In this document: positions 23,291 through 33,982 of the stretch, in pieces | How positions within the stretch are numbered: position 1 is the first letter of the stretch | Layout of the letters: each line of letters begins with the position of its first letter | Assembly (NCBI GenBank): GCA_039654915.1 | Contig: CM077599.1 | Location: 7,070,501-7,134,500, forward strand | Reading direction: 5' to 3' | Length of the DNA: 64,000 bases | DNA from: Aquilaria yunnanensis | Lineage: Eukaryota > Streptophyta > Magnoliopsida > Malvales > Thymelaeaceae | The notes under the pieces: model-generated | What the model saw: the letters and a program-made list of their open reading frames with translations, nothing else | Database searches by the model: none | What the model was told of the DNA's origin: nothing | Position numbers and translations under genes: made by a program

Positions 23291-24823
23291 AAATAAAATC
23301 TAAATTTAGTCATATAACCTTAATGTTTATTCTAAAGTGATCTCTTAACACAAAAAATACTTATTAAAATTCTCTATCTCAACTAATTTGTTTTATTATT
23401 GCATTTACCGTAAGTTCAAACATTATTTTGGGTGGAATTTTATCTATATGACACTCATACTACCATGAGGCTTCATCTTCAACTAAGATTAATGAACATA
23501 TTGTACAAAAATAAAAATTTAAACTCAAACTGATACAAACAATAATCTTAGAGGCTTGAACCACAAATAATCCAAACTTCATCTTATTTCCCAATTTTAA
23601 CCAAAGGTACGCCGCACCCGATCCACCCTTCCCTCCACCTTGTGGTTCGATGGCACCTTGGCCAGAGCTAGCCCAGCTGCTCGAATTGCCACTCAAACTT
23701 TTGTTCGAATCGCTCAAACGCGTTAAACTACTTCTTTATATACGTCGACCACGTTGCCCAGTGCCAATGGCACACCAATTCACAAGCTTTCAAGAGTCGA
23801 GTTCCAATCGTAGTGTGACACGAAGCCCCCTACTGCCCGATGGCCTAGAACCGCCACTTGTGGAGCCCATCTGATCACCTTCCCAATCGCCCCATTTATA
23901 TCAGAAACCCCTCCAGTAGGAGCTCCTCTACATTCTCGTAGTCCGTCGGTGGTGACATTGCTCCCTTCGAATCCTCTGTGTTTGACACTGTGTTCTCGAA
24001 TCAAAACCTCCAAAGGGATTTACCATCATAACCTTCATCCCCTTGAATCCACTCTGAGAAAAAGCTTGGCCCGAAAGCGATTACAAAACACAGCAAGTTG
24101 AGGAAGTCATCAAAATCCTTAAATACCATCGTGTATACATTTTTCTCTTCAGTGAGCTCTTGCACATAGAGTTGGAAGCCAAGAAAGGGCGCCCTAGATG
24201 TGTGAAAATAAATAGCTAGGCACGCCAAACTCGTTGGCCATATCAATCATGGAAGTAAAGAACATGTCAATGACAAACCCAATGAGTTGAGGCGATTCGG
24301 GACCGGACCTGAACTTACTAATGATTTCGTCAACTGCATCTCTAATGAGATAATTTTTTCCTTGATGAAAGAAGGATTTAGCAATGGTTTGAATGGTGAT
24401 TTGAGGGATCCGAGCATCGGTTCAGTGGGAGCTGCTTGAGGCGGAGTAAGGGCGGCAGGCTGGGAACCGTCAGGGGCGGCCGAGCTTTGTTTAGAATTGG
24501 GGAAGAAGATAAAGTTTGAATTGTTTATGTTTCAAATCCTTAAGATTATTGTTTGTATCAGTTTGGATTTGAATTTTAATTTTTGTATAATACGGTCATT
24601 CGTTTTAGTTAAAGATGAAACCATGTGGTAGCGTGAGTGTCAAGTAGTCAATCAGTGCGTTAGTCCAAAGTAATACCTAGAATGAAAATAGAGACTAAAA
24701 TAAAATACGCTGGCACGCTAGTTAATTTAAGGGACTTTAATAAATGCTTTTGGAGTAAAGTGATGACTTTAGGATTAACTTCAAAGTTAGTGGAGCAAAT
24801 TTGGATTTTAACCAAGTAAAGTA
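23291..24823. mobile_element. Long-TIR element carrying a captured glycosyltransferase fragment
   Basis: Positions 23291-23605 reappear inverted at 24490-24823. The inner part of the arms is very similar (shared words include AAACTGATACAAACAATAAT and a TTAACTAA/TCAACTAA block); the outer part is more diverged. The TIRs are about 310 bp, and between them lie only remnants of a UDP-glycosyltransferase gene. This is the architecture of a Pack-MULE, a Mutator-like element that has picked up host exons. No clean target duplication was found by eye, so the family and exact ends are inferred. Confidence 0.65.
23690..24440 (-). pseudogene. UDP-glycosyltransferase (UGT71-like) pseudogene fragment
   Basis: Reading the minus strand from 24440, the pieces match plant family-1 glycosyltransferases, which move a sugar from UDP-sugar to small molecules. 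First comes a segment with DARIPQITIQTIAKSFF, ESPQLIGFVIDMFFTSMID and GVPSYLF (N-terminal acceptor domain), then a one-base frameshift into FHTSRAPFLGFQLYVQELTE. The central part of the protein (over 100 residues) is missing. Next is the PSPG box, [16 protein letters not shown] followed by [12 protein letters not shown], in which the usual HCGW has become HYDW. An in-frame TGA replaces the next residue, normally Trp, and further stops follow. It cannot make an enzyme. It sits entirely inside the TIR element 23291-24823. Confidence 0.85.
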
Positions 24824-24829
24824 TATAAT

Positions 24830-25459
24830 TTCATACTTGAACCGAATTGGATGAATGTTTTTTATGTGTTGAATTCATATCCAAATTTCATTTAAATGGT
24901 TGTGTCTTGTCACATAATTGATAAAAAGTACCCCATAAATTTGGAAAGAAATAGTGATATTGGTTATGAAAATTTCAGAAATACTTGTGTTAACATATCA
25001 GGATAAAAATAAATAAAAGTGATACTCAGGAAAAAAAAAACTAACCAAACGACAAATTCTTATTCACGAATGGGCAGTCTCTTATTCATCGCTTTAAATC
25101 GAGTCGAACCGATGTGTCAAAAAATCCTTACAACTAAGTACCACACAAACACTAGAGAGAGAATATTAGACCCATGTTCTCTCTTCTTCCTCCTTTAAAT
25201 TAAAACGCTCAACGACTTCAAAAAAGTTTCACTATAAAAAGTCGTACGTTTACCAGACAAAATGACTTGTAAGAGAGCTGCATCGATGTAGCATAACTTG
25301 CAGAGATCTCTCTCCATCCCTATCTATGCCCTTCTTTTTAAGCTCTTCTACGACGACAGCCAGTACGTACTGATCATCTTCAACCTCACCAGCAACAAAG
25401 CTACCTGCAGCCAAAAACTTCTGTTTAATCCCTCCCTACCTTCCCATCTCTACTTCATC
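24830..25459. promoter_or_regulatory. Promoter and 5' leader region of the 5-phosphatase gene
   Basis: A TATA-like TATAAA lies at 25233-25238 (in CACTATAAAAAG), about 220 bp before the chosen ATG, giving a plausible leader of about 195 nt. A 63-codon open frame at 25298-25489 overlaps the leader in another frame and could only act as an upstream ORF. Upstream of 25150 I see nothing specific. Confidence 0.45.
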
Positions 25460-25520
25460 ATGCCAAGAGAGCTAGGAGAGGTGAGTTAAATATCTGATTT
25501 GTGGCGTGGAGTATACATAC

Positions 25521-25554
<34 letters not shown>

Positions 25555-28343
25555 TGAATGATACTCGATTGATCGATGGATCGTCTGGTTTTAGATCATG
25601 TGGCTGAGATTAGTGGCTAACAAGATTCTGAGGAAGAGATATGGTAGCAACAAGTTGTTGGCCGACTATCCAACAGCTGGCGTCGCCGGCGGTGCTGATT
25701 CGGAGTTGGACGTATCAAGCTTGGGTGAGCCGCCGTCCTTCAACCCTAAGACCTTACTCAACAAAGACAGTTCCCTTAATTACAAGTAGGTTAATTTTTG
25801 CCCTTCTCAAAGGGAAAATACACCCGCGCACGCTCGAACTATGCAATGCATCAATACATTTATATGTCTGATGATCATACACAATAATTAATTAATTAAT
25901 TAATGTTCTTAATTCAGTATGAGCAATTTAATTACTCCCAAAACCATATAATATTTGTTGTTGAAATTTGAAGGGTTCTCGTTACTACATGGAACGTGGG
26001 AGGTATTGCACCAGGGGAGGATTTGGAGTTGGATGATTTGGTAGATCCAGGCAACCCATGTGACATCTACGTGTTCGGGTAATCAACAGTTAATTAGCCG
26101 TACGCGTTAACCTGACAATTAAGAAATATGATTTACCTTCATAATTTTCGTCACTAAATAACCACACATGGTAGGCACGTGGTAGTAGTATTATATGGAT
26201 CTCATATAGTTTGTATTGTAGTAATTGGTTTTGGTTCGGTCGACATAAATATATACATATATATATAGGTTTCAAGAAATTGTGCCTCTAACTGCGTCGA
26301 ACGTATTGGGATCGGAGAACAGAAAAGTATGCATGAAATGGAACTCAATGATCAGGGAAGCTCTAAACAAGAAAGTATCAGGAGGAGGGAGATTGCGATC
26401 GGCAAGCAGCAACAAGAATAATAATAATAATAATAATGGTGCGGTGGAACAGAACTCAAACAGGTCCTTCAGGTGCATAATAAGCAAGCAAATGGTTGGG
26501 ATACTGATATCGGTTTGGGTTCGGAGCGATCTCTGTGCTTACGTAAGGAACCCCAACGTCTCCTGCATCGGCTGTGGAATCATGGGCCGCCTAGGAAATA
26601 AGGCACCTTCCTCCAGCTTACTAATTAATTAATTATTACTTTGAGATTATTATTATTATTATTGTCTTTTAACTTTAATTTCCTTTTTAATTATCTCTAA
26701 AATGATGGTCTGGATCTTTGGTCCTGGTGGATCGCGCGCAGGGCTCGGTATCAGTAAGATTTCGGCTACATGAATCAAGCTTCTGCTTTGTGTGCTGCCA
26801 TCTAGCTTCCGGCGGCAGAGAAGGGGACGAGAAGATCAGAAACCAAAACGTATCTGCAATACTGTCCAGAACAACTTTTCCTAGAGGCCCTTCGCTTGAC
26901 TTGCCTCGCAGGATTTTAGACCACGAGTACGATCCAAATCCCCCTTGCACACACACACTTACATACATACATATACTTAATTTCCCATAATTAAATTGAT
27001 GCATGCCAATATACGCTAAATACGTATAACAACGAGTATTAAATTTATAGATGGAAAAAATGGGCTTAATTAATTAATTATATACCTTACATTTTTTTTT
27101 TCTAAATTTGATTTAAAAAAAACATAAATACACACCAAGCTAAGTCTAATTAATTGATTAATTAGGGCTAATTTATGAATTGCAACCAACTCTTATTAGT
27201 TTAATCATCATTAACAAGTACCCCTAGCTTCTTTAGTATTTTACGAGCAATACAAAGTAAAAGATCCAGGTTTGTCGATGATAAGAAAAGAACAAACGAA
27301 TAAGTCAGGAAAGAAAACAGGTCAAGGCGCAGGCCAGTTTTGAATTTTTAGTACCAGTAATATCTAACTTTCGATTAGTTAATCATGGTTAAGTAGTGTC
27401 GTAACTGATTTAATTGCAGTGAGATCAGCAGAGTAATTAATTAAAGATAATATGCCTTCCTAATTTGGTTGCAGTCGGGTTGTCTTCCTTGGAGATTTAA
27501 ACTATAGAATATCCTTGCCGGAGGAAACCACACGGTTATTGGTGGATTCTAAAGACTGGAAATTCCTGCTGGCAAATGACCAGGTAACCTAATCAAACAT
27601 CTCTCTTCTAATTTAAATATCTGTATCGATTAATATATACTAGTATTTAATTAAGGGGTGGTTAATTGTAATCGAATCTAATATATTTGAGAATAATAAA
27701 GTTTAATCATTGATTAAAATTAAATTGGATTCTTGGGGGAAATGAAGCTAAGCAAGGAGCTGGTGGAGGGGCAACATTTCCGGGGTTGGCACGAAGGCAA
27801 AATCACGTTTCCTCCCACTTACAAGTACCGTCCAAATTCGGATGTGTATTGCGGATGCGTCCATGGCAAAAAGGGGGAAAAGAGGCGTGCCCCTGCTTGG
27901 TAACTAATTAACTATACACAAATTACTACTGCTATATATGCATATATAGGTATTTGATTTTCCTTTTTTTTTTCTTACCTTTTGCAACAAAAAAAAAAAT
28001 GAAAAAACTTGTGTCTAGCTAGTCGAAATAACTAATATGTATATGATTGACGAAAATAGTACTTAATTAAGTGATACGCTCGATTTAACTGTTCAGGTGC
28101 GATAGAATAATCTGGTATGATTCGGGATTGAGGCAACAATTTTACACAAGAAATGAGTCAAAACTATCTGATCATAGACCAGTAAAGGCCATATTCGCGG
28201 CAGAAGTTGAAATGTCTAAAGCACTTCAGAGACTACATCGACTGTTTTTGTCCGACAGATTTGCTCAAATTACCGGCCAGCTGCAGCTCCCAATCCCCAC
28301 GTCTAACCATTTCCTTTACAGAGCAAGGTCATCGTGCTTATAA
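25460..28343 (+). CDS. IP5P: Type I inositol polyphosphate 5-phosphatase
   Basis: Eight exons: 25460-25480, 25595-25785, 25974-26078, 26269-26602, 26742-26926, 27475-27583, 27748-27899, 28097-28343; 447 aa. It removes the 5-phosphate from inositol phosphates or phosphoinositides. Visible motifs: TTWNVGG (about 75-81), DIYVFGFQEIVPL (101-113), HLASGG, GDLNYR (285-290), PAWCDRI (364-370) and SDHRPV (390-395), so the catalytic set is intact. The N-terminus is short ([18 protein letters not shown]), as in the Arabidopsis At2g37440 (IP5P8) group from memory. The start ATGCCAAGAGAG was chosen because exon 1 joins exon 2 in frame across a GTGAGT donor; the alternative is the ATG at 25598 in exon 2. 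Exon 4 carries a seven-Asn run from an (AAT)n repeat. Seven introns are expected; six are GT-AG, but the one after exon 4 starts with GC. The join NK|GSVSVRF is fixed by family conservation. Confidence 0.92.
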
Positions 28344-28947
28344 ATATATAGTTTCCTTCTTTTCCTTGCTTCTTCTTTTCCTTTTGTGTAAATATTTTTC
28401 CGTCAAAAAAAAAAAAACAACAAGGGATTCGTGTTAATTAATTTGACTGAAGAAGAGAAAAATCTTGGTTTCTCAATATCATCAGCAAAATATTGTCGTT
28501 TACTTGTAGCATGTGCTTTATACTTATACTGTGATGGGCCATCTTTCAATACATGTTCCATCAATTATTAGTTTTTGGTTAGATGTTTTGATATGGTACC
28601 ATAACATACAATTTAATTTTGCTCATGCCGCCTGAATATGCTCTTATTACCACTAAAAGCAAGATTTATTCCGTAAGGAGGTTATAGTTGTAAAATTAGT
28701 TTTCCGAAAGTAAATTAGGTAAAGAAGCTTCTTGTTTAATTTGTCGATGTTAGCTACTTGCTGCTAGCATTCTAAATTGCTGACCGTGGGCTGTTTAGTG
28801 GGGTTGGTATTTAATTAATTAGTATACCACTCTCTCCATCATTATATATATAAATTAGTGAGACTTTTGGAAATAGTATTAATAAATCATGAGGAAAAAA
28901 CCCTTTACACTGGTGTAATCGTTCACACTGTTTATTCCCTAGCTTTA
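28344..28947. other. 3' flank of the 5-phosphatase gene
   Basis: T-rich 3' untranslated sequence follows the stop, with a poly-A-like run at 28407-28418. The rest is AT-rich without a feature I can support. Confidence 0.35.
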
Positions 28948-29109
28948 ATAATTTTAGGCCAAAATGCATATTTAAACCATTAACTTTTTCAACTCAAGCG
29001 AGTTAGTCCTTTATGAATGACTTAGTGTGACTTAATCCCTTAATTTTACAAAATATATCAAGTTAGTCTCTGATTGGATTAAATGGAAAATGGCATGTGT
29101 TCCTATGTT

Positions 29110-29334
29110 GTCTACAGACTCTACACTTTCAAGCTCACTACAGCGTCTTCCCATGGGGTCCTGTGACAATTCCCTATTTTCGCCGACCAACCATTTTTGC
29201 ACCTTTCACAGGCATTTCCTCAAACACCTTACAAGTGCTACACATGGAGCCACAATTACTATTCAAATTTATTAGTGAGCTCCCGATGTACAGATCAAAG
29301 ATGAGATCAGTTATTATTGGCAGACAAGTGATAT
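29110..29334 (-). pseudogene. Captured PPR (pentatricopeptide repeat) gene fragment
   Basis: The minus-strand translation at 29201-29296 reads DLYIGSSLINLNSNCGS then KVFEEMPVKG. This matches the plant PLS-type PPR phrase 'DLYVGSSLIDMYSKCGS...ARKVFDEMP'. PPR proteins bind organellar RNA. After KG a frameshift gives NGWSAKIGNCHRTPWEDAVV, like the next PPR motif, then stops. The upstream side is cut by the CACTA end at 29335. Only about one and a half motifs remain, so it has no function as a protein. Confidence 0.65.
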
Positions 29335-29786
29335 CACTACTAAAATAATGGGGTTTACCAACGTGCATTTATCAACGGTTATACGTTGGTAAATTTGAAT
29401 TTTCAACGCATAGCCGTTGGTAAATACGCATTGGTAAACTATACATTGAAAATTTAGTTACCAACATGCAAAATATCACATATCAGTAATTTCCAATGTG
29501 TGCGCATTAGTAAAACGCACATTGGTAATTACCAATAGTCATGCACTAACTCTATTTTCCAACAGACGACAAAATAACCAACGTGCAAGAGCATTGGTAT
29601 TTACCAAGGTGTGTGCACACTAGTAAATATCAAGGTTTCCAATGAGAAGCCGTTGGTAGTTAAGTTAATTTTAAAAAAAATTAAAGCATTTTCCAATGAT
29701 AAGCCGTTGGAAACTGCCATTTTAAAAAAAAATAAAATAATTAATATTAAATTATACATTATATTAACTAAAAATTATATTTAGTG
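29335..29786. mobile_element. CACTA-type transposon fragment
   Basis: It starts with CACTACTAAAATAATGG, a CACTA terminal sequence, followed by repeated CCAACG/CGTTGG words (ACGTTGGTAAA, AGCCGTTGGTAAAT and others) like the subterminal arrays of the larger CACTA element at 30386. The right end is only TTATATTTAGTG, a weak match, and no 3-bp duplication is visible (TAT left, AGC right). The other terminus is therefore probably lost or rearranged. Confidence 0.55.
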
Positions 29787-30385
29787 AGCTTTTTTTAGGA
29801 ATTTTGAAAGCTTTCCCTAGCTCGAACACCATCACAACGTTTACCTCATGTGTTCACATGTGGGTGCTTTTTGTCACACATAAGACTATTGTGTGTAATT
29901 TAGCAAAACTAAGGGACCAAAATGCTTAATTTACTAAGTTAAAGGACTAGTCTGCATTGAATTAAAGATAAATGACTAACTCATGCAAATTTGCCAAGTT
30001 AAAGGGCCAACCTTTCGGCCATAGTTTTATGTAGAATTAAAAATATAATAAATCAACATTTGGATTTAGAATGTTATTCATCTATATTATATCTGTCAAT
30101 ATTTAGATCAACTGAAAATTTTTAACTTTTTTCTAGTAAAAATATTTTTATTGATGAATTTTAAAAGTTCAATCTTTATGGAATAAATTATAAAAACCTA
30201 CAAGCTGAATCAAACTAGAAGTTTTTGCGTATGATCTTTACGATTGAAATATGGAATCTGATCATAGTTTGAATTAGGCTTAAATGCCCCACCGGTCCCT
30301 TAACTTGACCAACTCAAACGACTTGGTCCCTCAACCAGAAATCGTTCAGTATTAGTCCTGAAACTTGGCAAAATGTGTTAAGTTA

Positions 30386-33232
30386 CACTACTAAAAAAAT
30401 CCTTTTTTCCAACGGGCAATTTTCCAACGGTCTAGGCCGTTGGAAACTGTTAAAAAAAATGATCCTTGGGAAAAAAAATTCTCCAACTCAAGCAGTTGGA
30501 AGTATTGAAAAATTTCCAACAGGAACCTTTCCAATGGCCTAAACCGTTGGAAAATATGTAAGTTAAGTGTGTAACCAACATTTATTGTTTTCCAACGGCC
30601 AAAACTATTTTCACTTTTCCAACTACTAGAATTTTTTTATTTTTCCAACTACCTAAGCCGTTGGAAAATACACACACATTTATATATTTCACTTTTCCAA
30701 CTGCCTAGGCCGTTGGAAATTTTTTTTATTTTTCCAACTACCAAGGCCGTTGGAAAATACACACACATTTATATAATTTACTTTTCTAACTGCGTTGGCA
30801 GTTGAAAATTTTTTTTATTTTTCCAACTACCTAGGCCGTTGGAAAAAACAAACATTTATATATTTAACTTTTCCAACTGCTTAGGCAGTTGGAAATTTTT
30901 TTTATTTTTCCAACTGCTTAGGCCGTTGGAAATTTTTTTTTTTTTTCCAACTGCCTAGGCCATTGGAAATTTTTTTATTTTTCCAACTGCCGAGGCCGTT
31001 GGAAAATACACAGACATTTATATATTTTACTTTTCCAACTGCCTGGGCAGTTGGAAAATTTTATTTATTTTTCCAACTGCCTAGGCTGTTGGAAAATACA
31101 CACACATTTATATGTATGCATATTTATATATATTTACCATAATACATATATATTAATACGTATATATATCTTACACATTATTATTATTATATTTATACAT
31201 AGTATATGATATATGATGTATATGCCATACATATGATTATTATTATTATTATTTTATATTAATGGTTAAACCATTCATTGATTAACATAAATTCAACGCA
31301 ATTTTAAATTTTTTTATGATGTGTTATTTTCTAAAGTAAAACATTAGTTATCATTAACGTAGTAAAGATAAAAAGAAAAAGCTCTATGATTTAATGAATT
31401 GATTTGGTCAATAATTTCTAAAATTAAAAGTTAATCTTTTAAAATAAAATTTTCAACTATATTAAAAATTATAATTTAAATTGATAAGAGATAAAAAATT
31501 TTAGTCAGTTATTCTTTAATCACCAAAAAAATATTTATTATTTCAGATAATGTACAATATTATGTTTCACAGTTTTATGTTTTGATCATAATTAATTATT
31601 TTAATGATAAGAACATAACATTAAAAAATCTTAACTCAAAATTAAGATAAAATAAAATTTTAATCAATAAACATAAATTTATATTATGATATTTATATTT
31701 ATATAATTTTTTTTAGCCCAAAAAAAATTATTTATTAGGCAAAAAGAGCCCAAACCCAACCCTAACTAACCCTAATTATAAATACTACCAGTTACCTCCC
31801 ACCTCTTTAAACCTTTTCTCCCTTTGCCTCCTCGTCTCCTCGTCTCTGTCTCTCCCTCCACTCGCCCTCTCCGTCTCTGCCTCCCCTCGCCTTCCTCGTC
31901 TCCATCTCTCCCTCTCCCTCGGTCTCAGCCTTTCCCCCTCCTTTCGCGTTTCACAGTCTCCGCCCCGGTTAACTGCCTCATCGTCACTGTCGTCTCTCTT
32001 CTTCGCAACGTGCTCATCGGCGTCGCCAGCCCTTCCGCCTCGCCTCCTTTTTGCACGGTTCGGCATCCACAGGTAACGTGCTCATCGGCGTCGCCAGCCC
32101 TTCCGCCTCGCCGTCGCCGTCTTCATCCGCTTCGCTGTCTCCGTCTCTGGCGCTCTTCCACCGTCTCGATCTCTTCCATGTCCTCCTCGCCGGCACGGCC
32201 TCCACACCGTCCTCGGTGGCTGAGACCGAGATGGGTTCAGATCTGTTTTTGATTTTGTATACATAGAGCTGTTTCAATTTTTTGATTTGTGTTCAATTTT
32301 GTTATAATTTTTTATTTTTGATTTTGGTTAGATCTGTTTGAGTAATTGATTTTTAGTTCAGATTTGTTCTGAGTTTTTTATTTTTATGGTTCGATGGTTT
32401 GATCCTGATCTCATGTGTGGAGAAAGAACATAAAAGATTTTGCTTTAAGCTATTCGGTAATGTTATGCCTTCATTTTTATGTTGATTTGTGGGTAGTTCC
32501 TCTAACCCAATTCTTTTGTAATAATCTCTTTTCCATTTTCCCTGCAATTTGGTTCTTTTTTGTTTTTTGTGCAGGTCTGATGTAGATATTAAACTTGGCT
32601 GGGTCTTTGAATGGACATTCTTCATGGTTTTTTAGGGCCCCAAGTTGTTTTCAGCAGATAGAAAGCGAGCTAGTTTATTGGTTCAACAATGTTTTTTTAT
32701 TTTGTTTAAATCTGTTTGTATTTTTAATTTGGTTCATTTGGGTTAGTTCGGTTAGATTTTGTATTTTTGTGATTTTGTATTTTTTTGTAATAATGTAAAT
32801 ATAATTTTAGTAATAATAATTTTAATTTTTGTAATTAATGTAAAATATTTATTTGTTAAATTTAAAGTAATAGATATATAATAATTAATCATTTATTTTT
32901 TTTGTTTTTCGGAAATAATTTTCCAACAGCCTTGACAGTTGGAAAAACTTCCAACGGCTGAGGCAGTTGGAAAGACTTCAAACGGCCTCAGCCGTTGGAA
33001 ATTCAAAAAAAAATAAAAAAAAATAACAGCCGTTGGAAATTTCCATCGGTTCAGATTCCAACGGCTGACAGTTGGAATTACCAACGGCTATAACTTGGGC
33101 CGTTGGAATATGGACTTCCAACGGATGAATTTCCAACGGCTGATTTCCAACTGCTTCGGGTTGGAAATATTAGAATTTCCAACAGCAAGCCGTTGGAAAT
33201 GACCGTTGGAAATATGCTTTTTTTTAGTAGTG
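30386..33232. mobile_element. CACTA (En/Spm-like) non-autonomous transposon
   Basis: The left end CACTACTAAAAAAATCC and the right end ...TTTTTTTAGTAGTG are inverted CACTA termini. The 3-bp duplication TTA flanks it at 30383-30385 and 33233-33235. Subterminal arrays (30406-31105 and 32920-33215) are built from palindromic units that include CCTAGGCCGTTGGAAA and its complement; these fit the transposase-binding repeats known for En/Spm elements. There is no transposase. The middle (31740-32600) holds a TATA-like TATAAATA, a pyrimidine-rich GC-rich stretch that resembles a leader, and splice-like sites, so it may be a captured host gene start. The length is 2,847 bp. Confidence 0.85.
31774..32590 (+). 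other. Leader-like GC-rich segment inside the CACTA element
   Basis: TATAAATAC near 31778 precedes a C/T-rich stretch (31800-32050) with repeated CCTCGTCTC words. A 37-base segment starting CGTGCTCATCGGCGTCGCC occurs twice (about 32009 and 32077). A donor-like CACAG|GTAACG lies at 32072/32073, and an acceptor-like TTTGTGCAG at 32574. Open frames overlap on both strands and none has a known domain. I read it as a captured promoter/first-exon piece, but that is inference only. Confidence 0.35.
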
Positions 33233-33432
33233 TTAGTCCCTGGGGTGAGTCAGAATGGCACATGGGATCATGTGGGGTAACGGAGTCTATTTTCTGTCTT
33301 TTAAAAGAGAAGCTCTTGTTCTCTTCCCTTCATCGGACGTTTCCGCAGCGGCAGCTTTGACCTCAAAAGAGTCCGTCGAAGAAACCAACGTCCACGGGCT
33401 GAGAGACGAGATGGAGGAAAAGGACTACCAGG

Positions 33433-33828
33433 GCCGCCGGGGAAGCGCAGGACGTGAACGGACATCATGAGAAGCGGAGAGATCGGTGCGTTTGGGAGAA
33501 AAATAGAGATGTATGGGATCGAATCTAGGGAGCAGGGGAGCCGGTCAACGTAGCTTCAACGGCAGAAGCTTCGAGGGCGAGCAGATGGAAAACGCGGCGG
33601 CTTGCATTTTCTGGGGAGGGAAAGTGACGCGCCGCCGGGGAAGCGCAGGACGCGAACAGACATCATGAGAAGCGGAGAGATCGGTGCGTTTGGGAGAAGA
33701 AGAGAGATGTATGGGATTGAATCTAGGGAGAAGGGGAGCCGGTCGACGCAGCTTCAACGGCAGAAGCTTCGAGGGCGAGGAGATGGAAAACGCGGTGGCT
33801 TGCATTTTCTGGGGAGGGAAAGTGACGC
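33433..33828. repeat. Tandem duplication, 2 x 198 bp
   Basis: Two adjacent copies start with GCCGCCGGGGAAGCGCAGGA at 33433 and 33631 and run to GGGAAAGTGACGC. They differ at a small number of positions (for example GATCGAATC/GATTGAATC and GCAGATGG/GGAGATGG). The unit length is a multiple of three. It lies in the interior of the Mutator-like element 30277-33973. Confidence 0.85.
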
Positions 33829-33982
33829 CGTTATGGTATTTGACAACATGTGCCGTGTTAACTCGCATCAAGGACTAACTTAACACGTTTTGCCAAGTTT
33901 CAGGTCTAACACAGAACGATTTTTGGTTGAGGGCGAGTTGGTCAAGTTAAGGGACTGGTGGGGTATTTAAGCCTTAGAATTG

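Larger units (their letters stand above)
28957..30020. mobile_element. Mutator-like element carrying a PPR-like gene fragment
   Basis: The left arm (28957 to about 29080, GGCCAAAATGCATATTTAA, CTCAAGCGAGTTAGTCC) is inverted at about 29890-30020 (GGACTAGTCTGCATTG, AAGTTAAAGGGCCAACC, TTTCGGCC). The flanks ATAATTTTA (28948-28956) and ATAGTTTTA (30021-30029) match 8 of 9, a Mutator-type duplication. The interior contains a piece of a pentatricopeptide-repeat gene (minus) and, inserted in that, a CACTA-end fragment. The two non-host components make this a nested Pack-MULE-like structure. Confidence 0.7.
30277..33973. mobile_element. Mutator-like element interrupted by a CACTA element
   Basis: The left TIR (30277-30385, GGCTTAAATGCCCCACCGGT, CCTTAACTTGACCAACTC) continues after the CACTA insertion (TTAGTCCC, 33233 onward) and is inverted at about 33868-33973 (GGACTAACTTAACACG, TTTTTGGTTGAGGG, ACTGGTGGGGTATTTAAGCC). 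The flanks TTTGAATTA (30268-30276) and TTAGAATTG (33974-33982) match 7 of 9. The interior that belongs to this element is 33241-33860. It is GC-rich, holds a tandem duplication, and has no gene I can name. Confidence 0.7.

Noticed and set aside
30406..31105. microRNA gene from the palindromes
   Set aside because: Many near-identical palindromes sit at a CACTA terminus on both ends of the element, so they are subterminal repeats. A hairpin RNA locus would normally be single.
31785..32277. Several overlapping open frames in the CACTA interior as a transposase
   Set aside because: None shows a transposase or other domain. Composition and splice-like sites fit a captured leader better.
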